64,000 nt of DNA from Spirulina major PCC 6313 (GCF_001890765.1 NZ_KV878783.1:667625-731624); one strand, 5' to 3'; numbered from the stretch's first letter, positions 28,594-38,308 are shown. A program made the numbers and translations. The notes: generated from the sequence alone by a model not told the origin.

Positions 28594-29163
28594 ATGCGAG
28601 GTTTTATTCAACGAGTACTAGCACTGAGTACCATTGTTGCGTTGCCGCTCACAACCTTTAGTGCCACAGCCAGCGAGGCATCGCGATATCGGCGCGAATA
28701 CCAGCCCCGTGAATTTCAACAATGTGCCTTTGAGCTAAGTAGTGTCGAGGTTGTTGATGAGCAGGCTAAGGTCGCTTGTGCGATGGCCCTTGAACCCACG
28801 GACTTTTCCGGCTGTGTGGCGGAGATTGATACCTTTACTGACATTCCGGCTCAAAATGCCCTGTATGCCTGTTTTCGGGTGCGGCGACCGGTGGAACTGG
28901 CGGCATGTGTGGTGGACATTGATACCTATGTGATTAAACCCCAAGTGTCAGAGGTGGAGAATGTGAATGAAGTAGCGTTGTCTGCCCTTGATCATTGTCG
29001 GCGGAGTTTATTGCCCCTGCGTTACTCTGCCTGTGTGGTGGGACTGAGTGCAGAACTGTCCCTCAAACCGGAAAATGCGATCGCGTCTTGTCTGGATGCG
29101 GAAGACTTCCCCCGCGAAATCTATACCCCTGCGACGAACGATACCCTTGGTACGGATCTCTAA
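28594..29163 (+). CDS. Secreted Cys-rich repeat protein (unrecognised)
   Basis: A 189-aa protein with a signal peptide (MRGFIQRVLALSTIVALPL, cleavage likely after the ATASEA region). The mature part holds about four modules, each with Cys pairs spaced about 22-26 residues (FQQCAFELSSV, VACAMALEP, FSGCVAEIDTF, ALYACFRVRRP, LAACVVDIDTY, YSACVVGLSAEL). Alternation of C-x5-L/I and A-x-x-C suggests helical repeats with disulfides in the periplasm. The GTG at 28555 is possible but the ATG gives a clean signal peptide. It begins only 53 bases after the IS605-type right end. Confidence 0.75.
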   Translation: MRGFIQRVLALSTIVALPLTTFSATASEASRYRREYQPREFQQCAFELSSVEVVDEQAKVACAMALEPTDFSGCVAEIDTFTDIPAQNALYACFRVRRPVELAACVVDIDTYVIKPQVSEVENVNEVALSALDHCRRSLLPLRYSACVVGLSAELSLKPENAIASCLDAEDFPREIYTPATNDTLGTDL

Positions 29164-30376
29164 GCGAACGGTGTCTCGGTGGAGTGGGTGGTTGATCCTG
29201 TTGTGGGTGGCGGGTTGTAGTGGCGATCGCACCGCCCAACAGTGGTTTGCTCCCGATCCACAACTGCTCGATCAGGCCGAATCTCCTGCCGTTGCGCCCA
29301 GTCCTGCCGCTACGCCAACCCCCAATCCCAGCCCCACCCCCGCCGACAGCCCACCCCCGGCGGATGACATCGTAGATGACACGGTGAAACTGCCCCAAAG
29401 CTTCCCGGACGATGTGCCCCGCTACCCCCAAGCCGAACTTTTAACGGCCAGTTATCGCCTCGGTGTTGGCACAGGAGAAACCCTGTGGGAAGTGGCAGCG
29501 AATCCAGCACAGATTGCTCGCTTTTACCGTCAGTTTCTCCAAAATAAGGGCTGGACGGTGACGGAAGCCTTTCAAGCAGACCGTGCGACGTTAACAATGG
29601 CTCAGGGAGAGACCCAAATTACCCTCACCTTTCCGGAGGCGAATCGATTCCGGTTGGACTATCGCACGGCGGCGATCGCACCCTCCGATCCTCCCCCTGC
29701 GCCCAACCCCGAAAAACCGGTTGCCAACGCCGCCCTCCCGAATTTTGGGGAGGATTTGATCCAATTAGGCGCGATTCCCACCACATTTCAACCCGATGCC
29801 ACCATTCCCCGCCGCACCTTTGCCCGCTGGCTGTTGACCACCCATAACCGCATCTACCGCGATCGCCCCACGAAACAAATCCGCTCCGCCACCCCTAGCA
29901 GCCAGCCCATTTTCGCCGATGTGCCCACCAGCGACCCGGATTTTGCGATCATTCAAGGTCTCGCTGAAGCGGGAATGATTCCCTCGCGCCTCAGCGGTAG
30001 CGATGTCACCCTATTTCAACCCGATGCCCCCTTAAGCCGTGAAACACTGCTGCTGTGGAAAGTCCCCCTCGATCAGCGCACAACGCTACCCACCGCATCC
30101 CTACAAAATGTGCAGCAAACCTGGGGTTTTCAAGACAGCGACCAAATTAACCCCGCTGTGTTTCCGGCTCTGTTGGCCGATTATGACAATGGCGATCGCG
30201 CTAATTTACGCCGCGCCTTTGGCTATACAAAATTACTACAACCGAAAAAAACAGTCACCCAGGGCGAAGCCGCCGCCGCTTTGTGGTCTTTCGGGTTTCA
30301 GGGGGAAAGCATCACAGCTTCAGAAGCGATCGCCCGTCCCAATGCGGCCACATCCTCAACTTCACCCCCTCCATAG
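29147..30376 (+). CDS. SLH-like lipoprotein
   Basis: About 409 aa. SRWSGWLILLWVAGC is a lipoprotein signal with a lipobox Cys. A Pro/Ala/Thr-rich linker follows, then a globular domain (FPDDVPRYPQAELL, VAANPAQIARFYRQFL) and a C-terminal part with features of S-layer homology motifs (FARWLLTTHNRIY, IFADVPTSDPDF, GLAEAGMIPS). The start is uncertain: TTG 29147 overlaps the upstream gene by 17 bases, GTG 29171 gives a shorter signal. It likely sits in the periplasm or outer-envelope layer and is co-transcribed with the Cys-rich gene. Confidence 0.78.
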   Translation: MVRISKRTVSRWSGWLILLWVAGCSGDRTAQQWFAPDPQLLDQAESPAVAPSPAATPTPNPSPTPADSPPPADDIVDDTVKLPQSFPDDVPRYPQAELLTASYRLGVGTGETLWEVAANPAQIARFYRQFLQNKGWTVTEAFQADRATLTMAQGETQITLTFPEANRFRLDYRTAAIAPSDPPPAPNPEKPVANAALPNFGEDLIQLGAIPTTFQPDATIPRRTFARWLLTTHNRIYRDRPTKQIRSATPSSQPIFADVPTSDPDFAIIQGLAEAGMIPSRLSGSDVTLFQPDAPLSRETLLLWKVPLDQRTTLPTASLQNVQQTWGFQDSDQINPAVFPALLADYDNGDRANLRRAFGYTKLLQPKKTVTQGEAAAALWSFGFQGESITASEAIARPNAATSSTSPPP

Positions 30377-30740
30377 TAGAGATGATCCACCCCAATTAGA
30401 ATTTAGTGAGAATTTAGTGAGAATTTAGCCCCGTTAAGTTCAGAAATCAGACAATACAAAAAAATAGCCCTTTTGCGTAAATCCGGCCCATCTTTCACGG
30501 CTTTTTCACAACTTTACCCTAGTCTAAATCAATAGGGAGCGAGACAGACGATGTAACCCAATCCAACCGATTACACTGCCTGTCCTCGATATTACCCTGA
30601 CTGATGGACTATCACCCTCTAGCTGACCCTAGAGGGTTTTCTTCATGATCAATGCGGTGCATTGATGGTGCTTGATCGCATGTGTTGGGTAGAATTTAGA
30701 CCATTTTTTCACTGCATTGAATTCAGGGTAGTTTATTAAA
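30377..30740. other. Intergenic region between convergent genes
   Basis: Starts with GAATTTAGTGA in tandem (about 30399-30428) and contains the terminator at 30615-30640. No gene seen. Confidence 0.5.
30615..30640 (+). terminator. Intrinsic terminator
   Basis: CCCTCTAG and CTAGAGGG form a perfect 8-bp stem with a 6-base loop, followed by TTTT and CTT. It could end the SLH-like gene transcript. Confidence 0.75.
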
Positions 30741-32042
30741 CTAAAGTTGGGGGGAGGGTCTAGAGAGTTTGGCGGCGGATTGGGTGAGACGGCGTTTGAG
30801 GGTGAGGGATTCGCGTTGGTAGGAATGGGCGAGATCGTGGTTGCCGAGGGTGTGGTGAACTTTGCTGAGGTTGTTGAGAGCGACGGCTTCCCCGAAGGTG
30901 TCTGCGAGGGTTTGCTTGAGGGTAAGGGCTTGCTGATAGGCGGCTAAGGCTTCGGGATATTGGTGCAATTGAAAATGACTGTTGCCGATGCCACTCCAGG
31001 CGATCGCTTGATAACGATCTTGGTGATTGTGTTGGCTGAGGGTGAGGAGGTCTTGATAGGTTTGGAGGGAGGTGCTGTACTGGCGGCAGCAGTAATGGGC
31101 ATTGGCAAGGCCCACCAAAACATCGTACAGGCGCGGATCAGGGGTGGGGTCACTGCTGGCGGTCTGGCGGTAGTTTTGGTAGTGCTCGATCGCGCTGCTG
31201 TAGTCGTGGAGGGCATCATAGGCTTGGCCGAGGAGGAAGAGGAGGTCTTGAGCGCCCTGGTGGGCTTGGATGCTGTGGCGCATGGTGAGCGATCGCTGAT
31301 AGCAGGCGATCGCCACCTCGTATTGGCCAAGGGCATAGTACGCCTTACCAAGATTCAGCAACGACTGAGCTTCTCCAAGGCGATCGCCAATCGACTCCGC
31401 CAACAGGAGATGCTTCTCAAAATGATCCACCGCCAACTTCATCGCCAACCGATATTCCCCCTGGGAATGATGAGTGACCGTGACTAACCGTTCAGGCGCG
31501 TGGCAGGTTTCCGGTTCAATGGCTTGCCAGTCGCCGCTTTCACGCTGAACCACCAGGGACTGTTGATAATGCTCGATCGCCTGCTGATATTGACCCAAGG
31601 ACTGCAACGCCACGCCCAAATTACTTAAAACATTGGCTTCCCCTTGAAAGTCGCCAATTTCCTGATACAACCCCAGCGCCTGCTGCCAGGTTTTCAACGC
31701 CACTTTAAACTGACTGGTTTGGTAATATTCCACGCCCTGACGAAAGAGGCGATCGGCATCTTGCTTAGTCTTCAACTGAATCACGGCATCCGATGGTTTG
31801 ACGGTTAGCAAGGGATGATGTTGGAGGGTCGTCAGTAACGATTTGAGGCGGTGCAACTGAGGGTAAGAGGGGTCAGTACTAAGGTGTTGCGATCGCTCCT
31901 GAATCATCTGAGCTACCGTATCCACCAACTCCCAATCTATCAACTCTGACTGAGTCGCCAGCCACTGAGCCTCTGTCCCGATCGGACAGCGCAAGAGTTG
32001 TTCAATCAGTTCGAGGTAAGCCTGATAACGATCTTGATTCAT
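30741..32042 (-). CDS. Tetratricopeptide-repeat protein
   Basis: A 433-aa soluble protein. Residues about 1-90 form a helical N-terminal region (LELIEQLLRCPIGTEAQWLA), followed by seven or so TPRs: DADRLFRQGVEYYQTSQFK, NVLSNLGVALQSLGQYQQAI, SLLNLGKAYYALGQYEVAI, and later ALNNLSKVHHTLGNHDLA. It is a protein-interaction scaffold; similar N-termini occur beside CHAT or signalling domains in cyanobacteria, but no such domain is fused here. Start ATG 32042. Confidence 0.85.
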   Translation of the reverse strand: MNQDRYQAYLELIEQLLRCPIGTEAQWLATQSELIDWELVDTVAQMIQERSQHLSTDPSYPQLHRLKSLLTTLQHHPLLTVKPSDAVIQLKTKQDADRLFRQGVEYYQTSQFKVALKTWQQALGLYQEIGDFQGEANVLSNLGVALQSLGQYQQAIEHYQQSLVVQRESGDWQAIEPETCHAPERLVTVTHHSQGEYRLAMKLAVDHFEKHLLLAESIGDRLGEAQSLLNLGKAYYALGQYEVAIACYQRSLTMRHSIQAHQGAQDLLFLLGQAYDALHDYSSAIEHYQNYRQTASSDPTPDPRLYDVLVGLANAHYCCRQYSTSLQTYQDLLTLSQHNHQDRYQAIAWSGIGNSHFQLHQYPEALAAYQQALTLKQTLADTFGEAVALNNLSKVHHTLGNHDLAHSYQRESLTLKRRLTQSAAKLSRPSPQL

Positions 32043-32146
32043 ACGACCTAGCCAATTTCCCCCGCTCCTTCACTGTACTGCCTTCCGTGGGAAATAACGT
32101 CCGCAGTCCCCCTGAACTGGAATGCTACTGCGATCGCATCATAGCT

Positions 32147-32172
32147 AAAAAAGAGAGCCTTATAAGCTCTCT
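32147..32172 (-). terminator. Intrinsic terminator of tRNA-Gly
   Basis: On the minus strand AGAGAGC-TTATAAG-GCTCTCT is followed by TTTTT, 11 bases after the tRNA. Confidence 0.8.
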
Positions 32173-32182
32173 CTCGTTATTA

Positions 32183-32254
32183 AGCGGGTAACGCGATTCG
32201 AACGCGCGACATTCACCTTGGCAAGGTGACGCTCTACCACTGAGCTATACCCGC
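32183..32254 (-). tRNA. tRNA-Gly (anticodon GCC)
   Basis: Acceptor GCGGGTA pairs with TACCCGC, discriminator T (U73, as usual for Gly). Anticodon stem TCACC/GGTGA encloses TTGCCAA, anticodon GCC. T-loop CGTTCGAATCG. 72 nt, CCA not encoded. Confidence 0.96.
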
Positions 32255-32279
32255 AATTTATTTAATTCAGACTTTTACC

Positions 32280-32308
32280 AGTATGGAAAAAATCGGAGCG
32301 AATGTCAA
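32280..32308 (-). promoter_or_regulatory. Sigma-70-type promoter of tRNA-Gly
   Basis: On the minus strand TTGACA and CATACT are 17 bases apart, with the -10 box 25 bases before the tRNA. Confidence 0.65.
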
Positions 32309-32359
32309 GATAGAAATCAAAAAAGTTGATAACCCTCAACCCATCAGCCCCCCACAGAC

Positions 32360-32899
32360 CTACACCACATCCGTCGCCGCCACTGGCAACGCCGTCGGTA
32401 GCTCAAACCCCGCGCCATTCTGCTGAATTTGACGCATCAAACTCGCCATCTCCAGCGCACTCATCGCGTAGTTCCAGCCTAAATTACTCTTAATCCCAGC
32501 CCGTTCCAACGCTTGGGGCATCGTATCCGTCGTGAGAATGCCAAAAATAACCGGCACACCCGTTTGAAAACTAGCCGCCGCGATCCCCTTCGCTGCTTCC
32601 CCCGCCACATAGTCAAAATGTGGCGTATCGCCCCGAATCACCGCCCCCAGGCAAATCACCGCATGGTAACGCCGCGACGCTGCCACCTGACGCGCCACCA
32701 TCGCAATCTCAAAACTCCCCGGCACCCAAAAATAATCTGTTTCTGCACCGTGGGGATTCGTATCAACGCCGTGACGCTGAAGACAGTCTTGGCAACCGGC
32801 CAGCAGTTTACTGGTCACCATATCGTTAAAGCGACCAATCACGATCGCAATGCGGAGCGAACCCGGCTCCGTTGTAAAGTTGCCTTCAAATACAGCCAT
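32360..32899 (-). CDS. ribH: 6,7-dimethyl-8-ribityllumazine synthase
   Basis: A 179-aa enzyme of riboflavin synthesis that condenses an aminopyrimidine with dihydroxybutanone phosphate and forms an icosahedral or pentameric shell. [42 protein letters not shown] (catalytic His) and [20 protein letters not shown] are diagnostic. It lies downstream of psbZ on the same strand. Confidence 0.96.
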   Translation of the reverse strand: MAVFEGNFTTEPGSLRIAIVIGRFNDMVTSKLLAGCQDCLQRHGVDTNPHGAETDYFWVPGSFEIAMVARQVAASRRYHAVICLGAVIRGDTPHFDYVAGEAAKGIAAASFQTGVPVIFGILTTDTMPQALERAGIKSNLGWNYAMSALEMASLMRQIQQNGAGFELPTALPVAATDVV

Positions 32900-33005
32900 G
32901 AACTTTGAGTAAAAGGACGAGTGAATAACGACGACAGACCAGGAAGAAATGAACGATCAGACATCACCTCTTCCTGCTGCGGGGCAATCAACCGGGGGGA
33001 ATCAA

Positions 33006-33194
33006 CTACACCACAAAAAAGTTAAGAACACCCACGACAACCACCAGGATCAGCCATAGACCGGAACTGAGATAGATCAATTGTTTGGATTGATCCCAGT
33101 TTTGGGGGGTGGCATAGGCGACGGGAACGCCGACAACCATCAGGAAAGACAGAGCGACTAAGGCGAGTAAGGCAATTTGGAACAGGATAGCCAT
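33006..33194 (-). CDS. psbZ: Photosystem II protein PsbZ (Ycf9)
   Basis: A 62-aa protein with two membrane helices (residues 3-26 and 39-60) joined by a short loop, [15 protein letters not shown], typical of PsbZ at the photosystem II core periphery in thylakoids. Length is exact for the family. ribH starts 106 bases downstream on the same strand; I recall this neighbour pair in other cyanobacteria. Confidence 0.95.
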   Translation of the reverse strand: MAILFQIALLALVALSFLMVVGVPVAYATPQNWDQSKQLIYLSSGLWLILVVVVGVLNFFVV

Positions 33195-33621
33195 GAGTTG
33201 AGATCTCCCAGTACAGCAATGGATTGAGGTTAAGAATGCCGGTGACGTTTTCCCTGTTGCATAACATGGAATTTTGGGTTTAAGCGGTGATGCCGGACGG
33301 GACTCGGCCAGGGTTCACCTCACCCAATGGGCTACGTCTTGCCCATGGATCGCGCTCCCACTTCAAAGATTGGATATCGATCAGGGGGTTAAGCCCCTTG
33401 TTGCTCAGGGTTGAGCGTTCCTCAATGAAATGAGATTGCGATGTCCTGATGATCAAAAAATAATATCAGTCTTTTTTTTGTGACAGGTGCATTAAAAAAG
33501 TCCTGTTTAGTACGCTATCAAATCGTGACCATTCTGGGAAGGGGTTAAGGGGCGCAGGGGAGACGCGGGGCGGCCTTGGCTGGGCTTTCTTCTCTAGGCA
33601 AGCGGCGGGGGAAATGGGGGG
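33195..33621. other. Intergenic region between psbZ and ispD
   Basis: Holds a copy of the GGGTTAAGCCCCTTGTTG string (about 33386-33403) related to 20886-20911. The rest may contain the psbZ promoter region; I cannot assign boxes with confidence. Confidence 0.4.
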
Positions 33622-34305
33622 TTAGGACTGCCGATGTTGGAGGATGAATTCGGCGATCGCTAAGTCCATCGGGGTGGTGATTTTGAGGTTACTTTCTTCC
33701 CCTGGCACGATTTGCACGGGCAGATCGCATTGTTCAAACAGAGCCGCATCATCGGTGACTTCCCAGCCGAGGGATTTACCGCGATCGTGGCAGGTTTTGA
33801 GGGTGGCGACGGCGAAGCCTTGGGGGGTTTGGGCGGCCCAGAGGGTGCTGCGGTCGGGGGTGTGGGTGACCTGCTGGCTGTCGTTGACGATTTTGATCGT
33901 GTCTTTGACGGGGATGGCGGCGATCAGACCGGGGCAGGTGCGCAGGGCGATCGCACAGCGATCGAACAAGTCCGGCGTGGCTAAACACCGCGCCCCATCG
34001 TGAATCAAGACCCATTGCGCGGTTTCCGGCAGGGCTTGTAGGCCGTTATACACCGAGGCTTGGCGGGTGTCGCCGCCGACGATGAAGTGAACGGGTTTGG
34101 TGAGGTAGAGATCGGCGAGGATTTGCTCAAAGGCGGGGAAGTCGTGGGGCTGGCCAATCAAGCCGATCCAGGTGATCTGTTCAGATTGTTCAACGGCTTG
34201 GAGCGTCCAGGCGAGGAGGGGTTTTTGGGACAGGGTGAGGAGGAGTTTATTGCGATCGCCCCCCATTCGTTTACCCAAGCCAGCAGCCGGAATCAAAAGA
34301 TGCAT
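33622..34305 (-). CDS. ispD: 2-C-methyl-D-erythritol 4-phosphate cytidylyltransferase
   Basis: A 227-aa nucleotidyltransferase of the MEP isoprenoid pathway. PAAGLGKRMGGDRNKLLL is the CTP-binding loop, GGDTRQASVYNGLQAL the substrate strand, and VLIHDGARCLATPDL the active-site Asp region; VTDDAALFEQ follows. Normal length. Confidence 0.95.
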   Translation of the reverse strand: MHLLIPAAGLGKRMGGDRNKLLLTLSQKPLLAWTLQAVEQSEQITWIGLIGQPHDFPAFEQILADLYLTKPVHFIVGGDTRQASVYNGLQALPETAQWVLIHDGARCLATPDLFDRCAIALRTCPGLIAAIPVKDTIKIVNDSQQVTHTPDRSTLWAAQTPQGFAVATLKTCHDRGKSLGWEVTDDAALFEQCDLPVQIVPGEESNLKITTPMDLAIAEFILQHRQS

Positions 34306-34505
34306 AGGGTGTTTCCACAGGTCTAAATGCGTCTAAGAGTCTATCATTTTGCGTTCAATTCCTGGCGATCGCGCCTCGCCAGGGAGTCAGGACGGCCAAC
34401 GACACCGATATTAAGACTGATATCAATGAGGATGGGCGGTTCGCGTTGAATGGGGACATTTTTGGTTAAAATTGAACTCGATCCCATACGCGCGGTTTAG
34501 TGGAG

Positions 34506-35465
34506 ATGCGAATATTAGCCCTCGTTCCTGGTGGAATTGGTGACCAAATCCTATTTTTTCCCACCTTGGCGACCCTCAAGCAAGCCTATCCCAACGCGGA
34601 GATCGATGTGTTGGTAGAGCCTCGCTCCAAGTCAGCCTATCGGGTCTGTCCCTCGGTGCATGATGTCTTGCTGTTTGACTACAAAGACCGGAATAGCCTG
34701 GCAGACTACCTCAATTTGCTGGGGATTATCCGCGATCGCGAATACGATGCCGCCCTCGCCCTCGGCCAACGGCTCGCAGTGGGCGTGCTGCTCTGGCTCA
34801 ACGGCATCCCGAAACGAGTCGGCTACCACAGTGACAAATCGTGGTTTCTCACCGATACCGTTCCCCTCAAACCGGAGCAATACGCGGCGTTGATGTATCA
34901 CGACCTCGTCCAAGGGTTTGGCCTCCAAACCCCCTGTCCGCCCCTGAGCGTTGCTGTCCCGAAAACAGACATTGACTGGGCCGAAGCCGAGCAACAACGG
35001 CTGGACCTTAAAGGCAGTGGCTACATCATAATCCACGGTGGATCGAGCCAATTGGCCCTCACCAAAGGCATTAACAAAATTTATCCGGTGCAACAGTGGC
35101 TCAACGTCGTTCACGATATTCAAGCCAAGCAGCCCAATGTGCCGATCGTCCTGCTCCAAGGCCCCGATGATGGGCAGTGGGTGCAAGACATGATCAAAGG
35201 TGCGGGGGATCTGCGAGTGGCAACACCGCCGGACATTGGTAAATTGGCAGCGATGATTGCTGGGGCGAACCTGATGCTCTGTACCGACAGTGCGCCGATG
35301 CACCTCTCTGTGGCGGTGGGAACCTATACGATCGCCCTCTTTGGGCCCACGAACGCGGCGAAACTGCTGCCCCAGAGTGACCAAGCGATCGCGATTCAAT
35401 CTCCCAGTGAGGCGATCGCCGACATCGCCCCCGTCACCATCTTAGAAACGATGTGGAATGCCTAA
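34506..35465 (+). CDS. GT9-family (ADP-heptose-type) glycosyltransferase
   Basis: A 319-aa GT-B glycosyltransferase similar to LPS heptosyltransferases: RILALVPGGIGDQILFFPTL at the N-terminus, IIIHGGSSQLALTKG at the domain junction, and the donor site CTDSAPMHLSVAVGTYTIALFGPTN. The ATG at 34506 gives the standard start; GTG 34500 is two codons upstream. It overlaps the GmhB-like gene by eight bases, so a shared role in making or attaching a heptose-like sugar is likely. Cyanobacterial LPS often lacks heptose, so donor identity is open. Confidence 0.85.
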   Translation: MRILALVPGGIGDQILFFPTLATLKQAYPNAEIDVLVEPRSKSAYRVCPSVHDVLLFDYKDRNSLADYLNLLGIIRDREYDAALALGQRLAVGVLLWLNGIPKRVGYHSDKSWFLTDTVPLKPEQYAALMYHDLVQGFGLQTPCPPLSVAVPKTDIDWAEAEQQRLDLKGSGYIIIHGGSSQLALTKGINKIYPVQQWLNVVHDIQAKQPNVPIVLLQGPDDGQWVQDMIKGAGDLRVATPPDIGKLAAMIAGANLMLCTDSAPMHLSVAVGTYTIALFGPTNAAKLLPQSDQAIAIQSPSEAIADIAPVTILETMWNA

Positions 35466-36069
35466 GCCAGCGGTTTTTCTCGATCGTGACGGCGTGCTCA
35501 ACATCGAGCGGGGCTACCTCCACCGCGTCGAGGATCTAGACCTGATTCCCGGCGTGGCCCAAGCGGTGCGCCAACTGAACGACGCGGGTATTTTCTGCTG
35601 TCTCGTCTCCAACCAAGCCGGCCCCGCCCGCGACTACTACCCCATCGCCCACATCGAAGCCCTCCACGATCGCCTCGTCACCCTCCTCAAAACCGAAGCC
35701 AACGCCCACCTCGACGCGCTCTACTACTGCCCCTACCTCAGCCCCCCCGCCGGAGGAGTCAACCCAGAGTTTGCCTATTGGGGGACGTGGCGCAAACCCA
35801 ACACCGGGATGCTCGTCGCGGCTGCCTGGGATCATGACCTCGATCTCCAGGGCAGTTTTATGGTGGGCGACAAAGCCACGGATATTGACCTCGCCCGGAA
35901 TGCCGGGGTTCACGGTATCCTCGTTCAAACTGGGTACGGGACTCAAGTCCTCTCCGGAACCTACCAACACCATGCCCAACCGGACTATCTCGCCCAGGAT
36001 TTACCCGACGCGGTGCAGTGGCTCTTGCCGCGCTTCAGCCATACCGAGGCCAAAAGTATCTCTATCTAG
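35458..36069 (+). CDS. GmhB-like HAD phosphatase lacking the zinc knuckle
   Basis: A 203-aa HAD phosphatase close to D-glycero-D-manno-heptose 1,7-bisphosphate 7-phosphatase. Catalytic DRDGVLN, VSNQAG, WRKPNTGML and MVGDKATDI are intact. In GmhB a C-x-H...C-x-C zinc site sits in the cap insertion; here CPY replaces CPH and GTW replaces the C-x-C, so only one Cys remains. The enzyme probably folds without zinc or has a changed substrate. It overlaps the GT9 gene and should be co-expressed with it. Confidence 0.85.
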   Translation: MPKPAVFLDRDGVLNIERGYLHRVEDLDLIPGVAQAVRQLNDAGIFCCLVSNQAGPARDYYPIAHIEALHDRLVTLLKTEANAHLDALYYCPYLSPPAGGVNPEFAYWGTWRKPNTGMLVAAAWDHDLDLQGSFMVGDKATDIDLARNAGVHGILVQTGYGTQVLSGTYQHHAQPDYLAQDLPDAVQWLLPRFSHTEAKSISI

Positions 36070-36179
36070 AGAATGAGACTGACAGGGTGAAACGACTTTC
36101 CCCAGAGAGATGTCATGGTTTGCCTAAAACCGTTACGGTATGGGAACCAGATTTCACCCGGAACGCCTTGTCAACTCTT

Positions 36180-38192
36180 ATGTCTCCGTCTCTCTGTTTA
36201 ACCTCGGTGGAGCAACTGCTTCGCACTTTGCCTCATTTGGTTTGGTTGGCCGATGCCCAAGGGATGGTGACGGCCTGTAATCCGCAATGGACAGACTACA
36301 CGGGACAAGGTGAAGCGGATTTGCTCCTAGAACCCTGGTGGCAGGGAGTGCATCCCCAGGACTGCGATCGCGCCCGCACCGCTTGGCATCACACCCTCAA
36401 CACCCAAACCCCCCACCAGAGCCAACTCCGACTCCGCCACCGCACCAGTAATCAATACATCACCACCCTCTGGCACGCCGCACCCCTCTACAACGATCAA
36501 CAGATCCTCACCGGCTGGCTCAGTACCTTCACCCCCTCCCCCACGATCACCCAACTGGAAACCCGGCTGCGAGCCGTCGAGGAACGCTACCAACTCCTCA
36601 CCGACCGCTCCAGCGACCTGATCACCAGCTACACCCCAACAGGTCAATACCTCTACGCCTCCCCCGCCAGTCAAGCCCTCCTCGGTTATGACCCCTCCGA
36701 ACTCGTCGGCCAATCCATTTACGACTTCTTCCACCCCGAAGACCTCACCACCCTCCGCCACACCTACAGCGACACCCTCCCCCAAACCTCCACCTACACC
36801 TACCGCATCCGCCGCAAAGACGATACCTACATCTGGTTTGAAACCACCAACCAGGTGATCAAAACCCCCGACGGGGCGACGATTCGGGAAGTGATCGCCA
36901 TTTCGCGAGACATCACCGAACGGAAACAGGCGGAACTGGAAATTTTGCGCGTCAACCAGGAACTAGAATCACGGGTCAATGAGCGCAATGTTCAACTCGA
37001 CACGATTAACCGCCTCTATCATTCGGTGTTGACCAGTATTGAAGAGGTGATTTTCCAAACCGACACAACAGGACGCTGGATTTTTCTCAGTTCGCCCTGG
37101 AAAGCGATTACGGGCTACACCGTCGAGGAAACCCTCAACAGTTCATTTTTAGAGTATGTCTTTACCCAAGAGGATCGCGATCGCCTCACGGATTTATTTC
37201 AATCCCTCCTCCTCCGAGAGCGCGAATCCTTTGCATACGAGTTTCGTTTTCCGACGAAAAACCGAAATTTTCGCTGGCTGGAATTATATGCTCAACTGCA
37301 CCAAGACAGTGCTGGGCATATACTCGGAACCTGTGGCGCGATCAACGATGTCACGCCCCGAAAACAGGTCGAAGCGGTGCTCAAATCGAGGGCCGATCAG
37401 CTCAACCAGCAGCGGGAGCAGATCGAGCAACAAAACCAAGCACTCATGCAAGCCTCACAATTAAAATCTCAATTTTTAGCCACGATGTCCCATGAATTGC
37501 GGACTCCGATGAACGCGATTATGGGCTTCTCGCAAATGCTGATGTTGCAGCAATATGGCCCCCTTTCACCCCGTCAGGTGGATATGGTGGAGCGTATTTT
37601 TAACAACAGCCAAAATCTCTTAACCCTTCTCAATGAGGTGTTAGACTTCTCCAAGATTGAAGCGGGGTATTGGGATGTTAACTTTCAATGTTTTGATAGT
37701 GAGCGGTTACTCAAAGGCACGGTGGATGAGTTGCGATCGCTCGCCCAGAAAAAAAACCTCCCCCTCCAGGTCAACATCACCACCCAAAACCCCCAGATCG
37801 TCAGCGATCAAAACTGTCTGCGGCGACTCGTGATCAATCTGCTGTCCAATGCGATTAAATTCACTGACCAGGGCCAGGTCACCGTTACACTGCGGGACAA
37901 AACACCCAACATCCTCCAAATCGAAGTCCAAGATACCGGCATCGGCATCGCAGCGGCGGATCATGAGGTAATTTTTGAAGCCTTCCGCCAAGTGGATCAA
38001 ACCTTAACCCGCAAGCATCCCGGCACTGGCTTAGGGTTAGCAATTGTGAAGTCGCTAGTGCAAATGATGCATGGCACGATTACAATTGCCAGTCAACCGG
38101 GGGAAGGTTCCACCTTTACCGTTGATTTACCCCGCGATCGCCCTGATCCGCCGGTTGAATCTCTCACCGCTTGGAGTGAATCCGAACTCTAG
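36180..38192 (+). CDS. PAS-domain sensor histidine kinase
   Basis: A 670-aa soluble kinase with three PAS domains (about 5-115, 130-250 and 275-395; SDLITSYTPTGQYLYASPA and YHSVLTSIEEVIFQTDTTG begin two of them). The HisKA box is SHELRTPMNAIMGF with His438. The ATPase domain shows NLLSNAIKFTDQG, VQDTGIGIAAAD and GTGLGLAIVKSL. The frame is open upstream to 36018 within the gmhB-like gene, but ATG 36180 is the natural start. It precedes a receiver-kinase gene by 117 bases, a possible phosphorelay pair. Confidence 0.9.
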   Translation: MSPSLCLTSVEQLLRTLPHLVWLADAQGMVTACNPQWTDYTGQGEADLLLEPWWQGVHPQDCDRARTAWHHTLNTQTPHQSQLRLRHRTSNQYITTLWHAAPLYNDQQILTGWLSTFTPSPTITQLETRLRAVEERYQLLTDRSSDLITSYTPTGQYLYASPASQALLGYDPSELVGQSIYDFFHPEDLTTLRHTYSDTLPQTSTYTYRIRRKDDTYIWFETTNQVIKTPDGATIREVIAISRDITERKQAELEILRVNQELESRVNERNVQLDTINRLYHSVLTSIEEVIFQTDTTGRWIFLSSPWKAITGYTVEETLNSSFLEYVFTQEDRDRLTDLFQSLLLRERESFAYEFRFPTKNRNFRWLELYAQLHQDSAGHILGTCGAINDVTPRKQVEAVLKSRADQLNQQREQIEQQNQALMQASQLKSQFLATMSHELRTPMNAIMGFSQMLMLQQYGPLSPRQVDMVERIFNNSQNLLTLLNEVLDFSKIEAGYWDVNFQCFDSERLLKGTVDELRSLAQKKNLPLQVNITTQNPQIVSDQNCLRRLVINLLSNAIKFTDQGQVTVTLRDKTPNILQIEVQDTGIGIAAADHEVIFEAFRQVDQTLTRKHPGTGLGLAIVKSLVQMMHGTITIASQPGEGSTFTVDLPRDRPDPPVESLTAWSESEL

Positions 38193-38308
38193 TCTCATCA
38201 TCATTGCCGATCCCTTGATGTTGACCATTCACACCAAATCTTGCAATGAGCGTCTGTCGTTTTCACCCTCTGTCATCTGTCCCCATCATTCCCAACCCTT
38301 GAAAATCA

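Noticed and set aside
36018-36179. Upstream extension of the PAS kinase
   Set aside because: The extra 54 codons overlap the phosphatase gene and include no PAS residues.
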